Origin: Chlamydiales bacterium
GTDB lineage: Bacteria; Chlamydiota; Chlamydiia; Chlamydiales; JAJFMA01
Assembly (NCBI GenBank): GCA_030679955.1
Contig: JAUXSF010000022.1
Location: 62,001 to 126,000 of the forward strand
Length of the DNA: 64,000 bases
Direction: 5' to 3'
This document shows, piece after piece, positions 46,135 through 53,774 of this stretch (positions are counted from its first letter, which is position 1; every line of letters starts with the position of its first letter). The notes below the pieces were generated by a model. The model did no database searches. It saw only the letters and a program-made list of their open reading frames with translations, and was not told where the DNA came from. A program made the translations under genes and the position numbers.

Positions 46135-47586
46135 TTAGGCGGCGCCGAAGTGCTTATCGAGCCACTGGCTTACACGCCATTCGTTTGGATCGAAGGTGCC
46201 GGCATCGGGATCGAAAAGATCTTCCCATGTCTTTCTCCAGCCTGTTTCATCTGGTTTAGCGGCTCCTAAAACAGGTTTCACCCAGGATCGATACCAGCGC
46301 GATGTCACGGAGGGCTTGCCGAACCACTCCAGCTGCCGGATTATCTTAGCTCCGCCCATTACCCAGTTGCCTTCGGTCCATCCACGTGGCCCTACATAGT
46401 CACAGAAGCTGCGCTGGTACTGAAGGTGATTCCACTCAAGGTCTTTAAAGACACTTTGACGGACTCCCTGAATGAGACGGACACGATCGCCACGAGCTTG
46501 CTGTTGGCGCGTCTCAAGGGCCTGTATAGCCTTGTCATAAGCAGCGACTTTAGTATCGCTAAAGGCCCATCCACCAAACCAATTAGCCCACCACTTATAG
46601 CTATTGAGTGTTCTCTCAATATTCTTCTCGGCATTTTTGGCAGGATCTACATTAGCTCCCCAGGCGTCGTTTACTGCCTTGGCGTGTTCAATTAGCTTTA
46701 GGATCTTTGTGTCAAAGTCTTTTGTAACATCTTCACGGTATTTACCAACTTTTTCACTGTACTGTTGCGTATCAAACTTAGTTGGATTGCGCAATACCTG
46801 AATACCAAGAACGCGGTTAGCTTGTTTGTCTAGGAATTTAACAGCCTTATTCTTGAGCTTGATGGCTTCAGTAACCTTATGTTCGGACAGCTCAAGATAG
46901 GTCATTGGCAACTTACCAGCTTCTCGGCGACTCTTTTCTACTAAGCGGCTAATCTTCTGCATCGATTGTCGCATCAGCTCATACTTCTGTGCTTCAGTGA
47001 GGCCACGTCTTTCAATTTTAGCCGTTGCCTGATTAATCATTTTTTCGACTTTAGTGGTCATCTCAGAAGCTAGAGAATCAAAATAGAGCGTAGAACCGGT
47101 GACATAACGCTCCTCTTCAATCGTAGAGGCTATCTTAGAAGCTTTAACGTTGTCGATACGATCGGTAAGAAGTTTTAACTGTGTTGTTTTAAATTCATTC
47201 CAATCACCCGCATACCACTTGAGCAACCAACCTTGGGCTTTCTGTGACAGTTCGGTACTTGTAGTAGCACTGGCCGTAGCAATAGCAGTGGCTACAACAG
47301 AACCCCACAGCTTGCCGCTAAATTCGTGATATTGGTTGGATACTTGATGGCAGAGCTTAAAATCATAAGCAAAAGAGATTACTTTACCGGCCACATGACC
47401 GATCAGCAAGAATACTGCAGGTACGGCATACATGACAGTCTGCGCTGTACCAACTACAGCAGCAACGCCAAAGGTAGCTCTGGTTTTTAACTTAACAACG
47501 GAATCCTTGTCGTCCGTCGCAGCGTACTCCTCTGCTCGATAGATGTAGGGCTTTGCCCAGAGGTCGTCGCGTAGAAAAGCCGTCAT
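46135..47586 (-). CDS. Hypothetical membrane protein related to the 41095-42177 product
   Basis: A 483-residue protein. Hydrophobic segments lie at about residues 35-70 (ATFGVAAVVGTAQTVMYAVPAVFLLIG and on) and 90-110, followed by a long charged helical region with coiled-coil character. The N-terminal layout (P-Y/F, then L..R...........G..QT..Y) matches the 360-residue protein on the far side of the sulfate operon. The C-terminus DPDAGTFDPNEWRVSQWLDKHF is Trp- and Asp-rich. AGGAG precedes the ATG. No known family; the run of similar genes suggests lineage-specific expansion. Confidence 0.75.
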   Translation of the reverse strand: MTAFLRDDLWAKPYIYRAEEYAATDDKDSVVKLKTRATFGVAAVVGTAQTVMYAVPAVFLLIGHVAGKVISFAYDFKLCHQVSNQYHEFSGKLWGSVVATAIATASATTSTELSQKAQGWLLKWYAGDWNEFKTTQLKLLTDRIDNVKASKIASTIEEERYVTGSTLYFDSLASEMTTKVEKMINQATAKIERRGLTEAQKYELMRQSMQKISRLVEKSRREAGKLPMTYLELSEHKVTEAIKLKNKAVKFLDKQANRVLGIQVLRNPTKFDTQQYSEKVGKYREDVTKDFDTKILKLIEHAKAVNDAWGANVDPAKNAEKNIERTLNSYKWWANWFGGWAFSDTKVAAYDKAIQALETRQQQARGDRVRLIQGVRQSVFKDLEWNHLQYQRSFCDYVGPRGWTEGNWVMGGAKIIRQLEWFGKPSVTSRWYRSWVKPVLGAAKPDETGWRKTWEDLFDPDAGTFDPNEWRVSQWLDKHFGAA

Positions 47587-47616
47587 TTATTACTCCTAAA
47601 TGGGGGCGATGTCGCC

Positions 47617-47642
47617 ACCCTTACAACTCAGTAAGGGTGGCC
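47617..47642 (-). promoter_or_regulatory. Stem-loop in the leader of the 46135-47586 gene
   Basis: CCACCCTTAC and GTAAGGGTGG form a perfect 10-bp stem with a 6-base loop, about 30 bases upstream of the minus-strand start at 47586. It may be a leader element; there is no following T-run on either strand. Confidence 0.5.
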
Positions 47643-47818
47643 TCATCATTAATAAAAACCCCTCCCCTCCATCACACTGCGATACCTCTCCATTTCCGGA
47701 GAGCCTATAGCTTCCGACCACGAGGATCGACAATGCTTGAAGACCCCTAAGCTTAAGGGCAGAGGGTTAAGATTCTATAAACGGAGCATTAGGAAATTAT
47801 CTTCTGAAAAGGCACAAC

Positions 47819-48595
47819 ATGATAAGCTCTATCCCACTTATGAACTGCTATCGTTTAACCCTTACATATGATGGTACCCGCTACAGCGGCTGGCAAGTGC
47901 AGCCAAATAGTACCACCATCCAAGAAATTTTAGAAAAAGCCGTCGAAACGCTACTTAAAAAGCATTTAACGGTAATCGGTGCGGGCAGGACAGATGCTGG
48001 CGTTCACGCCTTTCATCAGGTCGCACACTTTCATACCGATATAGAATTTGATATCGGCAAATTCCTGACGTCTCTGAACGGCATACTGCCCCCCTCAATA
48101 CGCGTTTTGGACGTTGCATTAGCCCCCCCTCACTTTCACTCGCGCTACAGCGCTATTGGGAAGGAATACCACTACCGTCTTAGTCTAGACCGCTTTCAAA
48201 GCCCTTTCGACCGCCCCTATAGCTGGCATGTTAGACGACTAATCGATGTAAAACTGCTTATTGAAGCTGCAAAGCTTTTTGTTGGAACGCACGATTTCAC
48301 ATCCTTTGCCAACGAGGCACATACGGGCTGCGCAGCGAATGATGCGGTCCGCACGATCACCAGGCTAGATGTTGTCTCTGAAAGAGGTGGCGTTCGTCTT
48401 GAATTCGAGGGAAACGGCTTTCTCTACAAAATGGTGCGCAATATTACTGGCACATTAGTGGAGGTAGCAACGGGTAAAAAGGCCTTAGACGATATAGAAA
48501 AAATTCTGGCTGCCAAGGATAGGCGTTTAGCTGGCCGTGCAGCCCCTGCCTATGGTTTATTCCTAGTTAAAGTCACATATCCCGAAGTTTTGTAG
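47819..48595 (+). CDS. truA: tRNA pseudouridine(38-40) synthase
   Basis: A 258-residue TruA that isomerises uridines in the anticodon arm. The catalytic Asp is Asp59 in GAGRTDAGVHA; YDGTRYSGWQVQPN, HSRYSAIGKEYHYRL and GNGFLYKMVRNITGTLVEV are also diagnostic. ATG 47819 has AAAGG upstream; an in-frame ATG at 47840 would give MNCYRLTLTYDG, closer to the usual N-terminus but without a ribosome-binding site. The next gene starts one base after the stop. Confidence 0.95.
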   Translation: MISSIPLMNCYRLTLTYDGTRYSGWQVQPNSTTIQEILEKAVETLLKKHLTVIGAGRTDAGVHAFHQVAHFHTDIEFDIGKFLTSLNGILPPSIRVLDVALAPPHFHSRYSAIGKEYHYRLSLDRFQSPFDRPYSWHVRRLIDVKLLIEAAKLFVGTHDFTSFANEAHTGCAANDAVRTITRLDVVSERGGVRLEFEGNGFLYKMVRNITGTLVEVATGKKALDDIEKILAAKDRRLAGRAAPAYGLFLVKVTYPEVL

Positions 48596-48596
48596 C

Positions 48597-49403
48597 ATGT
48601 ATCAAATTTGTATTTGTCTTTTGTTTTGTCTTACAGGGTGCTCAACGGCTGATGAAAACACCATTCGACGCCGCAACGAGGTAGCTACCTACATAGACAG
48701 ACATCACGATGAACACCTCTTCCAGGCCTCTGCAGCATCTTGGGTTAGTCCCGATCGCTATTCTTGGGAGGTTGAAGGCAGTGGACACTATCCCCGGATC
48801 ACCAAAGACTTCTTCCGCTGTCGTGGTTGTGAACTTAATCCCGTACGCATTGTAGAATCCAACCACATCTACGACTGTGGCGGAGCAGACCGACACAGCC
48901 TGCCGCTGCGTGATAACAAAGAATTTGTTTACCCAATCTTAGTAGACCTATTGAATGAGCTTCAAGATAAGACTGGAAAAAGGGTCGTCATCACTTCAGG
49001 ACACCGCTGCCCCGAACACAACCGCTACGTAGATCCATCAACGGCTAATAGCACTTCCAAACACATGATCGCCGCCGAAGCATCCTTCTACATCCAGGGA
49101 CTAGAAAATAGGCCTGATGAGGCACTTAAGATAATTTTCGACTACTACCGCACAAATCCTAAATATCAGGCGGACAAGGCCTATACTGAGTTTCAGCGCT
49201 ATGACAAGGAAACGGATATAGCGACTCCCCCTTGGTACAATAAAGAAGTCTTTGTCAAAATCTATCAAAGAGAGGAAGGCCGCGACTTCGATAATCGACA
49301 CCCCTACCCCTATATTAGCGTTCAAGTACGCTATGACTGGGACAAAAAGGAACGCGTGCAATACACCTGGAAAGATGCGCAACGGAACTATCTGCGCTCG
49401 TAA
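48597..49403 (+). CDS. Lipoprotein with degenerate M15-type peptidase domain
   Basis: A 268-residue protein with a lipoprotein signal (CLTGC, Cys15). The central SGHRCPEHNRYV (134-145) and SKHMIAAEA (154-162) correspond to the SGYRSPEHN and SxHxxGxAxD motifs of M15 D-Ala-D-Ala or Hedgehog-type peptidases. In the second motif the Gly and the zinc-binding Asp are replaced. A separate Cys cluster FRCRGCEL...IYDCGG precedes it. It may be a non-catalytic peptidoglycan-binding protein, or may use Glu161 instead. It is co-directional with truA, one base downstream. The peptidase relationship is moderate. Confidence 0.6.
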   Translation: MYQICICLLFCLTGCSTADENTIRRRNEVATYIDRHHDEHLFQASAASWVSPDRYSWEVEGSGHYPRITKDFFRCRGCELNPVRIVESNHIYDCGGADRHSLPLRDNKEFVYPILVDLLNELQDKTGKRVVITSGHRCPEHNRYVDPSTANSTSKHMIAAEASFYIQGLENRPDEALKIIFDYYRTNPKYQADKAYTEFQRYDKETDIATPPWYNKEVFVKIYQREEGRDFDNRHPYPYISVQVRYDWDKKERVQYTWKDAQRNYLRS

Positions 49404-49458
49404 GAAAAAAGCCAAAGACGAAAAATAGGCTGATCCATATACTCATGGATCTTCACCC

Positions 49459-49542
49459 GCCGAGGTGGCGAAATCGGTAGACGCGATAGACTCAAAATCT
49501 ATTTTCCGCAAGGAAGTGTCGGTTCGAGTCCGACCCCCGGCA
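49459..49542 (+). tRNA. tRNA-Leu (anticodon CAA)
   Basis: An 84-nt class II tRNA: acceptor GCCGAGG against CCCCGGC (one A-C mismatch at pair 5), D arm GGCGAAATCGGTAGACGC, anticodon stem ATAGA/TCTAT with loop CTCAAAA, a long variable arm (TTTCCGCAAGGAA region), T arm GTCGG/CCGAC, discriminator A. The anticodon CAA reads UUG. CCA is not encoded. A GATCCAT/ATGGATC stem lies just upstream. Confidence 0.92.
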
Positions 49543-49548
49543 ATCTTA

Positions 49549-49583
49549 CCGGTAACATGATCAGTCATGTTACCGGTTTTTTC
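49549..49583 (+). terminator. Intrinsic terminator of tRNA-Leu
   Basis: Perfect 12-bp stem (49549-49560 with 49565-49576), four-base loop TCAG, followed directly by six Ts. Confidence 0.92.
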
Positions 49584-49590
49584 TTTTAGA

Positions 49591-49659
49591 AATTAAACGC
49601 AAAGGCGCAGAGGCGCTAAGAATTCTTTTCGTCTCTGCGACTCCGTGTCTTTGCGTTAA
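49591..49659. repeat. Octamer-iterated hairpin
   Basis: Arms at about 49591-49618 and 49630-49659 share AACGCAAAG and GCGCAGAGG-type octamers; the right arm carries one more unit than the left, as expected of slippage. It resembles the hairpin at 46053-46129. Confidence 0.55.
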
Positions 49660-49724
49660 AATCCCTTCCCTTCATGTTGGCTTGAGCTGTAAAATAAATT
49701 TTTAGCTAACCATGAGGTATGACG

Positions 49725-50474
49725 ATGAAAGATAGACTTAAGGGTAAAATCGCTCTAGTAACCGGCGGCTCAAGAGGCATTGGTGCGGCTATTGCTCGAC
49801 GCTTAGCCAAAGAGGGCGCTGATGTAGCCTTTAGCTACCATTCTTCCTCAGAAAAAGCAGAGGCTCTTGCCAAAGAACTCGAAAAGGAGGGTGTACGCGC
49901 CGCCGCCTTCAAGGCTGACCAGGGAAATGTAGCTGAGGTCGAAGAACTTATTAAAGCAGTCGGAAAAAAATTCGGGCACATTGATATCTTGGTTAACAAC
50001 GCTGGCGTCTTCGTGGGGGGCAATATTGATGATCCCTATCTCGACATCGAAGGCATCACAAACCAGTATGCCGTAAATGTCGGCGGTGTTGCTGTAGCCG
50101 TTCGCATCGCCACTCAATTTATGGGCGATGGTGGCCGCATTATCACCATTGGCTCTGTCCTCGGCGAACGTGTTTCTGGAGAAGGAATGGCTGACTACGC
50201 GGCGTCCAAAGCAGCTGTTGTAGGCTATTCCAGAGGCTGGGCCAGAGACCTCGGTCCAAAAAATATCACTGTAAATGTCGTGCAACCAGGACCCATCAAC
50301 ACAGATATGAATCCAGAACATGGTGACTTCGCTGATATAGCGAGAGCCGCAACAGCTCTAGGACGCTACGGCAGGCCGGACGAAGTTGCTGCAGCAGTAG
50401 CCTTCTTGGCAAGCCCTGAAGCATCATTTATCACTGGCTCAGTAGTTACTGTCGACGGAGGAGCTAACGCCTAG
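49725..50474 (+). CDS. Short-chain dehydrogenase/reductase (FabG-like)
   Basis: A 249-residue SDR. The cofactor motif TGGSRGIG is at 13-20, NNAG at 91-94, and catalytic Ser144, Tyr158 and Lys162 (YAASK). The C-terminal GSVVTVDGGANA is classical. ATG 49725 is preferred over ATG 49719 because GAGG then lies seven bases upstream. It is the first of three tightly packed genes with a TPP enzyme and a CMD-family protein, so it probably reduces or oxidises an intermediate of that pathway. The housekeeping FabG of the fatty acid cluster is normally elsewhere, so this is likely a specialised paralogue. The substrate is unknown. Confidence 0.88.
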   Translation: MKDRLKGKIALVTGGSRGIGAAIARRLAKEGADVAFSYHSSSEKAEALAKELEKEGVRAAAFKADQGNVAEVEELIKAVGKKFGHIDILVNNAGVFVGGNIDDPYLDIEGITNQYAVNVGGVAVAVRIATQFMGDGGRIITIGSVLGERVSGEGMADYAASKAAVVGYSRGWARDLGPKNITVNVVQPGPINTDMNPEHGDFADIARAATALGRYGRPDEVAAAVAFLASPEASFITGSVVTVDGGANA

Positions 50475-50477
50475 ACG

Positions 50478-52160
50478 ATGAAGATTAAAGAGCAGGTGCT
50501 AAAATTTATCTGTCAGCAAGGCGTCAAGAACCTTTTTATGATTCCTGGCGGCCTTGTTGACCCATTCCTTACCGCTTTTGATTCACAGCCTGGTGTCACA
50601 CCCATCGTGGCTGCTCAGGAAGGCGGAGCCGCCTATATGGCAGATGGATATGCCAGAGCAAGCAAGAAATTTGGCGTATGCTTGTGTATCGGTGGTCCAG
50701 GCGCCACCAATACCACCACGGCAATTCTGGCTGCCCGTAGTGACCTCTCCCCCCTTTTGGTCATTAGTGGCGAGGTGCCTACATCGATGGAAGGGATTGG
50801 AGCCTTCCAAGATGCCAGTATTGTAGGTCTTGATGACTTCGATATTCTCAAGTCAGCCACTAAGTATTCAGTGACAATTGAAAATCCCCAGCTATTTCAC
50901 CATCACTTTCAGAATGCTTTCACCCATCTGTTAAGTTCTAACCCTGCTCCTGTTCACATATGCCTGCCGACCAATGTTCAGGAAAGTGATATTCCGGAAT
51001 CCCTTCCTCCAAACACTGGCCTAGGCCATTGTCCCACTTTAGATATTCATGCTGCAGAGGCTTGTCTAGACTACTTTCAGGCGACAAAAATCGTCATTCT
51101 TGCCGGGCAAGGTGTTGATAGTGCAGATGGCGCTAATGCCCTTAGATCGGTCTGTGAATCTCTAGATATCCCCGTTGCCACAACTCTGCGCGCGAAGGGA
51201 GTGTTTCCGGAAAATCATCCACTATCTTTGGGCGTCTTCGGTTACGCTGGTACGGCGCATGCATCAAAAGCCTTGCAATGTGATGAACTAGACGTGTTAG
51301 TTGTCCTTGGATCGGGCTTGAATCAAAGAGACTCCATGTACTGGTCTAAGAGCGTTGCTCCTAAGCAAGCTTTTATTCAAGTAAATTGCAATCCCAGTGC
51401 TTTTCACAACAACTATAAACACTCACAGCTTGTTCTGGGAGACTGTCGCGCGTTTCTCGAATTGATCCTTAGCGCTAAGCTAACCCAAAATAACGCTAGG
51501 GCGGATTGGGTTAAGAAGATCACGGAGGGCCCCAGATTATACGATGTAGAGAACTTAGTCAGTGACGCACAGCCTATTCATCCGGCTAGAGTAATTCATG
51601 ACCTGAGAGAGGTCGCACCCAAAGACACTGTGTTGGTAGTTGACAGCGGTGCTCACAGGGCTTTCTGCGGACATTACTGGACATGCTATGGGCCCAACGA
51701 ATATATCTCAGCTACTAATCTTGGTCCTATGGGATGGGCTATTCCTGCAGGAATAGGCGCCAAACTAGCCAGACCGCAGCAGCCGTGCTGTGTAGTAACT
51801 GGCGATGGCTGTATGCTCATGCATGGAATGGAAATCCAAACAGCGGCGCGCTATAACGTTCCTGTAGTCTTTGTGGTGATCAATAATGCGGCTTTGGGCA
51901 ATGTTTACCTGCGAGCGGCAACGTTGGGAACTACTCCCATGGAACTCACATCACTGCCCAACCACGATTGGGCTATGTTTGCGAAGTCATTAGGGGTTTC
52001 CAGTGAGACGATAGAAAATCCAGCCGACCTCAAAGCTGCTTTCACGCGCGCTTTTACAGCCAACAAACCCTATCTATTAGACATCAAATGCGACAAGCGC
52101 TGTGAAACGCCTTGTGAACCCTTTATTGATGCAAAAAGAGCATGGAGTTACCACGAATAA
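50478..52160 (+). CDS. Thiamine-pyrophosphate enzyme of the acetolactate synthase-like superfamily
   Basis: A 560-residue three-domain ThDP enzyme. The N-terminal Pyr domain has the activating glutamate (Glu48 in VAAQEGGAAYMADGYAR), a central domain follows, and the C-terminal PP domain has the ThDP motif GDGCMLMHGMEIQ...VINNAALG. GIGAFQDASIVGL resembles the AFQE..VG segment of acetolactate synthases. No regulatory small subunit or branched-chain amino acid genes are nearby, so an anabolic IlvB role is doubtful. Decarboxylation or carboligation of a 2-oxo acid is the family-level inference. It starts three bases after the SDR and its TAA overlaps the ATG of the next gene. Confidence 0.85.
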   Translation: MKIKEQVLKFICQQGVKNLFMIPGGLVDPFLTAFDSQPGVTPIVAAQEGGAAYMADGYARASKKFGVCLCIGGPGATNTTTAILAARSDLSPLLVISGEVPTSMEGIGAFQDASIVGLDDFDILKSATKYSVTIENPQLFHHHFQNAFTHLLSSNPAPVHICLPTNVQESDIPESLPPNTGLGHCPTLDIHAAEACLDYFQATKIVILAGQGVDSADGANALRSVCESLDIPVATTLRAKGVFPENHPLSLGVFGYAGTAHASKALQCDELDVLVVLGSGLNQRDSMYWSKSVAPKQAFIQVNCNPSAFHNNYKHSQLVLGDCRAFLELILSAKLTQNNARADWVKKITEGPRLYDVENLVSDAQPIHPARVIHDLREVAPKDTVLVVDSGAHRAFCGHYWTCYGPNEYISATNLGPMGWAIPAGIGAKLARPQQPCCVVTGDGCMLMHGMEIQTAARYNVPVVFVVINNAALGNVYLRAATLGTTPMELTSLPNHDWAMFAKSLGVSSETIENPADLKAAFTRAFTANKPYLLDIKCDKRCETPCEPFIDAKRAWSYHE

Positions 52161-52678
52161 TGAGCCAACTACCCGACCCCACAGCTAATTTAAAGGGTTC
52201 TGATCTTAAACTATACCATGACCTCTGCGCAAAACGTGGCAGGATTGATGGCATGTATCGCACACTTTTAAACCATCCACAGCTGACTGAACATGTCTCT
52301 AATCTAGGCACCTATTTGCGATTTGATTCGACACTGCCGGGTAACCTTCGTGAATTCACGATTCTTTATACGGCTAACAAGCTGAAGGTAGAGTATGAAT
52401 GGATTAAACACCTTGAACCAGCCCGAAAAGCCGGATTGGATGATAATCTGATTGGCGCTATACAAGATCACATGACCTTGCCAGAGCCCTTCGCAACAAT
52501 AGCACGGGCTGCGGATAACATTCTCAATCTCGAGAACATTCCACAACAACTTCAAAACTCGATCATTGAGATCGTTCAAACTAAGGGACTATTGGAATTA
52601 GTTGTCCTGATCGGTTTCTACCGCATGATTGCAGGCGTTATCAGAGCGTGCGACGTTCAGCTCCCAACCAATCCCTAA
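52160..52678 (+). CDS. Carboxymuconolactone decarboxylase-family protein
   Basis: A 172-residue all-helical protein of the CMD/AhpD superfamily. ATG 52160 overlaps the TPP-gene stop by one base (TAATG); an upstream in-frame codon at 52142 lies inside the TPP gene and is not favoured. Family-like features are FDSTLPGNLREFTILYTANKLKVEYEWIKHLEPARKAGL and the ELVVLIGFYRMIAGVIRA helix. The CxxC redox pair of AhpD is absent, so peroxidase activity is unlikely. Last gene of the SDR-TPP-CMD operon. Confidence 0.8.
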   Translation: MSQLPDPTANLKGSDLKLYHDLCAKRGRIDGMYRTLLNHPQLTEHVSNLGTYLRFDSTLPGNLREFTILYTANKLKVEYEWIKHLEPARKAGLDDNLIGAIQDHMTLPEPFATIARAADNILNLENIPQQLQNSIIEIVQTKGLLELVVLIGFYRMIAGVIRACDVQLPTNP

Positions 52679-52697
52679 ACCAGCGCCCCATGAATTT

Positions 52698-52727
52698 GGA
52701 ATAATGCTGTTGCCACAGCATTATTCC
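52698..52727. terminator. Bidirectional terminator-like hairpin
   Basis: A perfect 12-bp stem (GGAATAATGCTG with its complement) around TTGCCA lies between the convergent CMD gene and the small minus-strand gene. It has no T-run. Confidence 0.6.
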
Positions 52728-52757
52728 CTTGAAATAGTCCTAGCATGATAGCTCAAA

Positions 52758-52949
52758 CTACTTTGGTTTTTTCTTCTTTCCTTGAGTCGACAATGCATTA
52801 ACTCTCTCTGAGGTGGGCTGAGAAAGAATAGGACTTGGCGGAGCCCTGTGACTACTGCGAGCTAGAGCCTGCTCTTTGGTAGGAACTGTAGCTTCATGCT
52901 GTTCGGATTTGGGAATATTCTTTCTGCTTCCGTGTTTTTTTTCTGGCAT
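52758..52949 (-). CDS. Small basic hypothetical protein
   Basis: A 63-residue protein from ATG 52949, beginning MPEKKHGSRKNIPKS and ending GKKKKPK, low in hydrophobic residues and probably disordered. A run of Gs (AAAGGGGG) at the right distance supports the start. It follows the Cys-rich gene by 12 bases on the same strand, so the two are likely co-transcribed. No family recognised. Confidence 0.55.
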   Translation of the reverse strand: MPEKKHGSRKNIPKSEQHEATVPTKEQALARSSHRAPPSPILSQPTSERVNALSTQGKKKKPK

Positions 52950-52961
52950 ATACACCCCCCT

Positions 52962-53309
52962 TTATTCGTTAGCGCAAGATTCAGAACACTCTTGACAGAT
53001 CTGACTACATTGCTGGCAGTGTTCTGCATCCATTTCGCCACACTCTTCAGCACAGCGTGCACACACTTTTGAACATAGATTCATGATATCGGGATTAAAT
53101 TCTGAATCACCGCTGTGAAGCTTGATCGCCAAGGCACACACATCAGCGCACTCGTTGCAGAGTACTGCCGTCTTCTTATGTCCTTCGTTAATACACATCT
53201 TCGCGCAAGAGGCGCAAATGCTCATACACTTCATCATAATCTGTAGATGTTCATGAGAAATATGAGGAAACTCTGTGAACCGATTAGGCTGTTTACTTTG
53301 GTCTGGCAT
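52962..53309 (-). CDS. Cys-rich four-helix copper-storage-like protein (Csp/DUF326 type)
   Basis: A 115-residue protein with 16 cysteines, spaced in CxxxC/CxxC/CxxxC helical patterns (CMSICASCAKMC, CNECADVC, CSKVCARCAEEC, CQQCSQICQECSESC). This is the arrangement of the Csp3/DUF326 four-helix bundle, whose cysteines line the core and bind many Cu(I) ions. There is no signal peptide, so it is the cytosolic Csp3-like type. GGGAGAGG precedes the ATG. Copper storage or detoxification is inferred from family; useful against host copper attack. Confidence 0.85.
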   Translation of the reverse strand: MPDQSKQPNRFTEFPHISHEHLQIMMKCMSICASCAKMCINEGHKKTAVLCNECADVCALAIKLHSGDSEFNPDIMNLCSKVCARCAEECGEMDAEHCQQCSQICQECSESCANE

Positions 53310-53377
53310 AACCTCTCCCTAATAAAGCATCCTTAGACTAGTTATAACAGATCCAAGTCTGAAGTCCTAGCTCTTCC

Positions 53378-53632
53378 TTAGTGCTTGAAATGTACAAAGA
53401 TACGACCAAAGTTCTTGCTGTCCTTTTCAATACGATGGTAGAGTTTTTTTATATGACTTTGCTCAAGAAACCGCAGCACCTTCTTCTTTAACTGGCCGCT
53501 ACCTTTGCCCGGAATAATTTCTACCAAAGCGATACGCTTTGTAACAGCTTCTTGTATGATATCGTTAAGCTCCGCTTCGATAGCAGAACCCTTATTATAA
53601 ATATCATGAAGGTCAAGCTTGAGCTTAGCCAT
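53378..53632 (-). CDS. Stand-alone Smr-domain protein
   Basis: An 84-residue Smr (MutS-related) domain: LDLHD near the N-terminus (LDLHG is usual), a helix with AIEAELNDIIQEAV, LVEIIPGKGSGQLKKKVLRFL with the GKGSG loop, and a final FGRIFVHFKH strand. Smr domains are nucleases or RNA/DNA-binding modules. AAGGGGG precedes the ATG. Upstream on the same strand as the Cys-rich gene but 68 bases apart. Confidence 0.85.
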   Translation of the reverse strand: MAKLKLDLHDIYNKGSAIEAELNDIIQEAVTKRIALVEIIPGKGSGQLKKKVLRFLEQSHIKKLYHRIEKDSKNFGRIFVHFKH

Positions 53633-53713
53633 TCTTTCCCCCTTTCACTCAAGACTGGCGGGTTCGTTGAATCCTGTCAACACCGCCTCTCTTTACTAAT
53701 TAAACTTTAATCA

Positions 53714-53742
53714 TTGATAATAAAAACCTTAATTTGTATTAT
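53714..53742 (+). promoter_or_regulatory. Strong sigma70-type promoter
   Basis: TTGATA (53714-53719) and TATTAT (53737-53742) have a 17-base spacer, 32 bases upstream of the 53775 start, in AT-rich sequence. Confidence 0.65.
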
Positions 53743-53774
53743 TAAGCATTTAAATTTTACTGATAAGGAGCCTA

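Noticed and set aside
50478-52160. Calling the ThDP enzyme acetolactate synthase (ilvB)
   Set aside because: No small subunit, no other ilv genes and chlamydiae generally do not make branched-chain amino acids; the superfamily call is safer.
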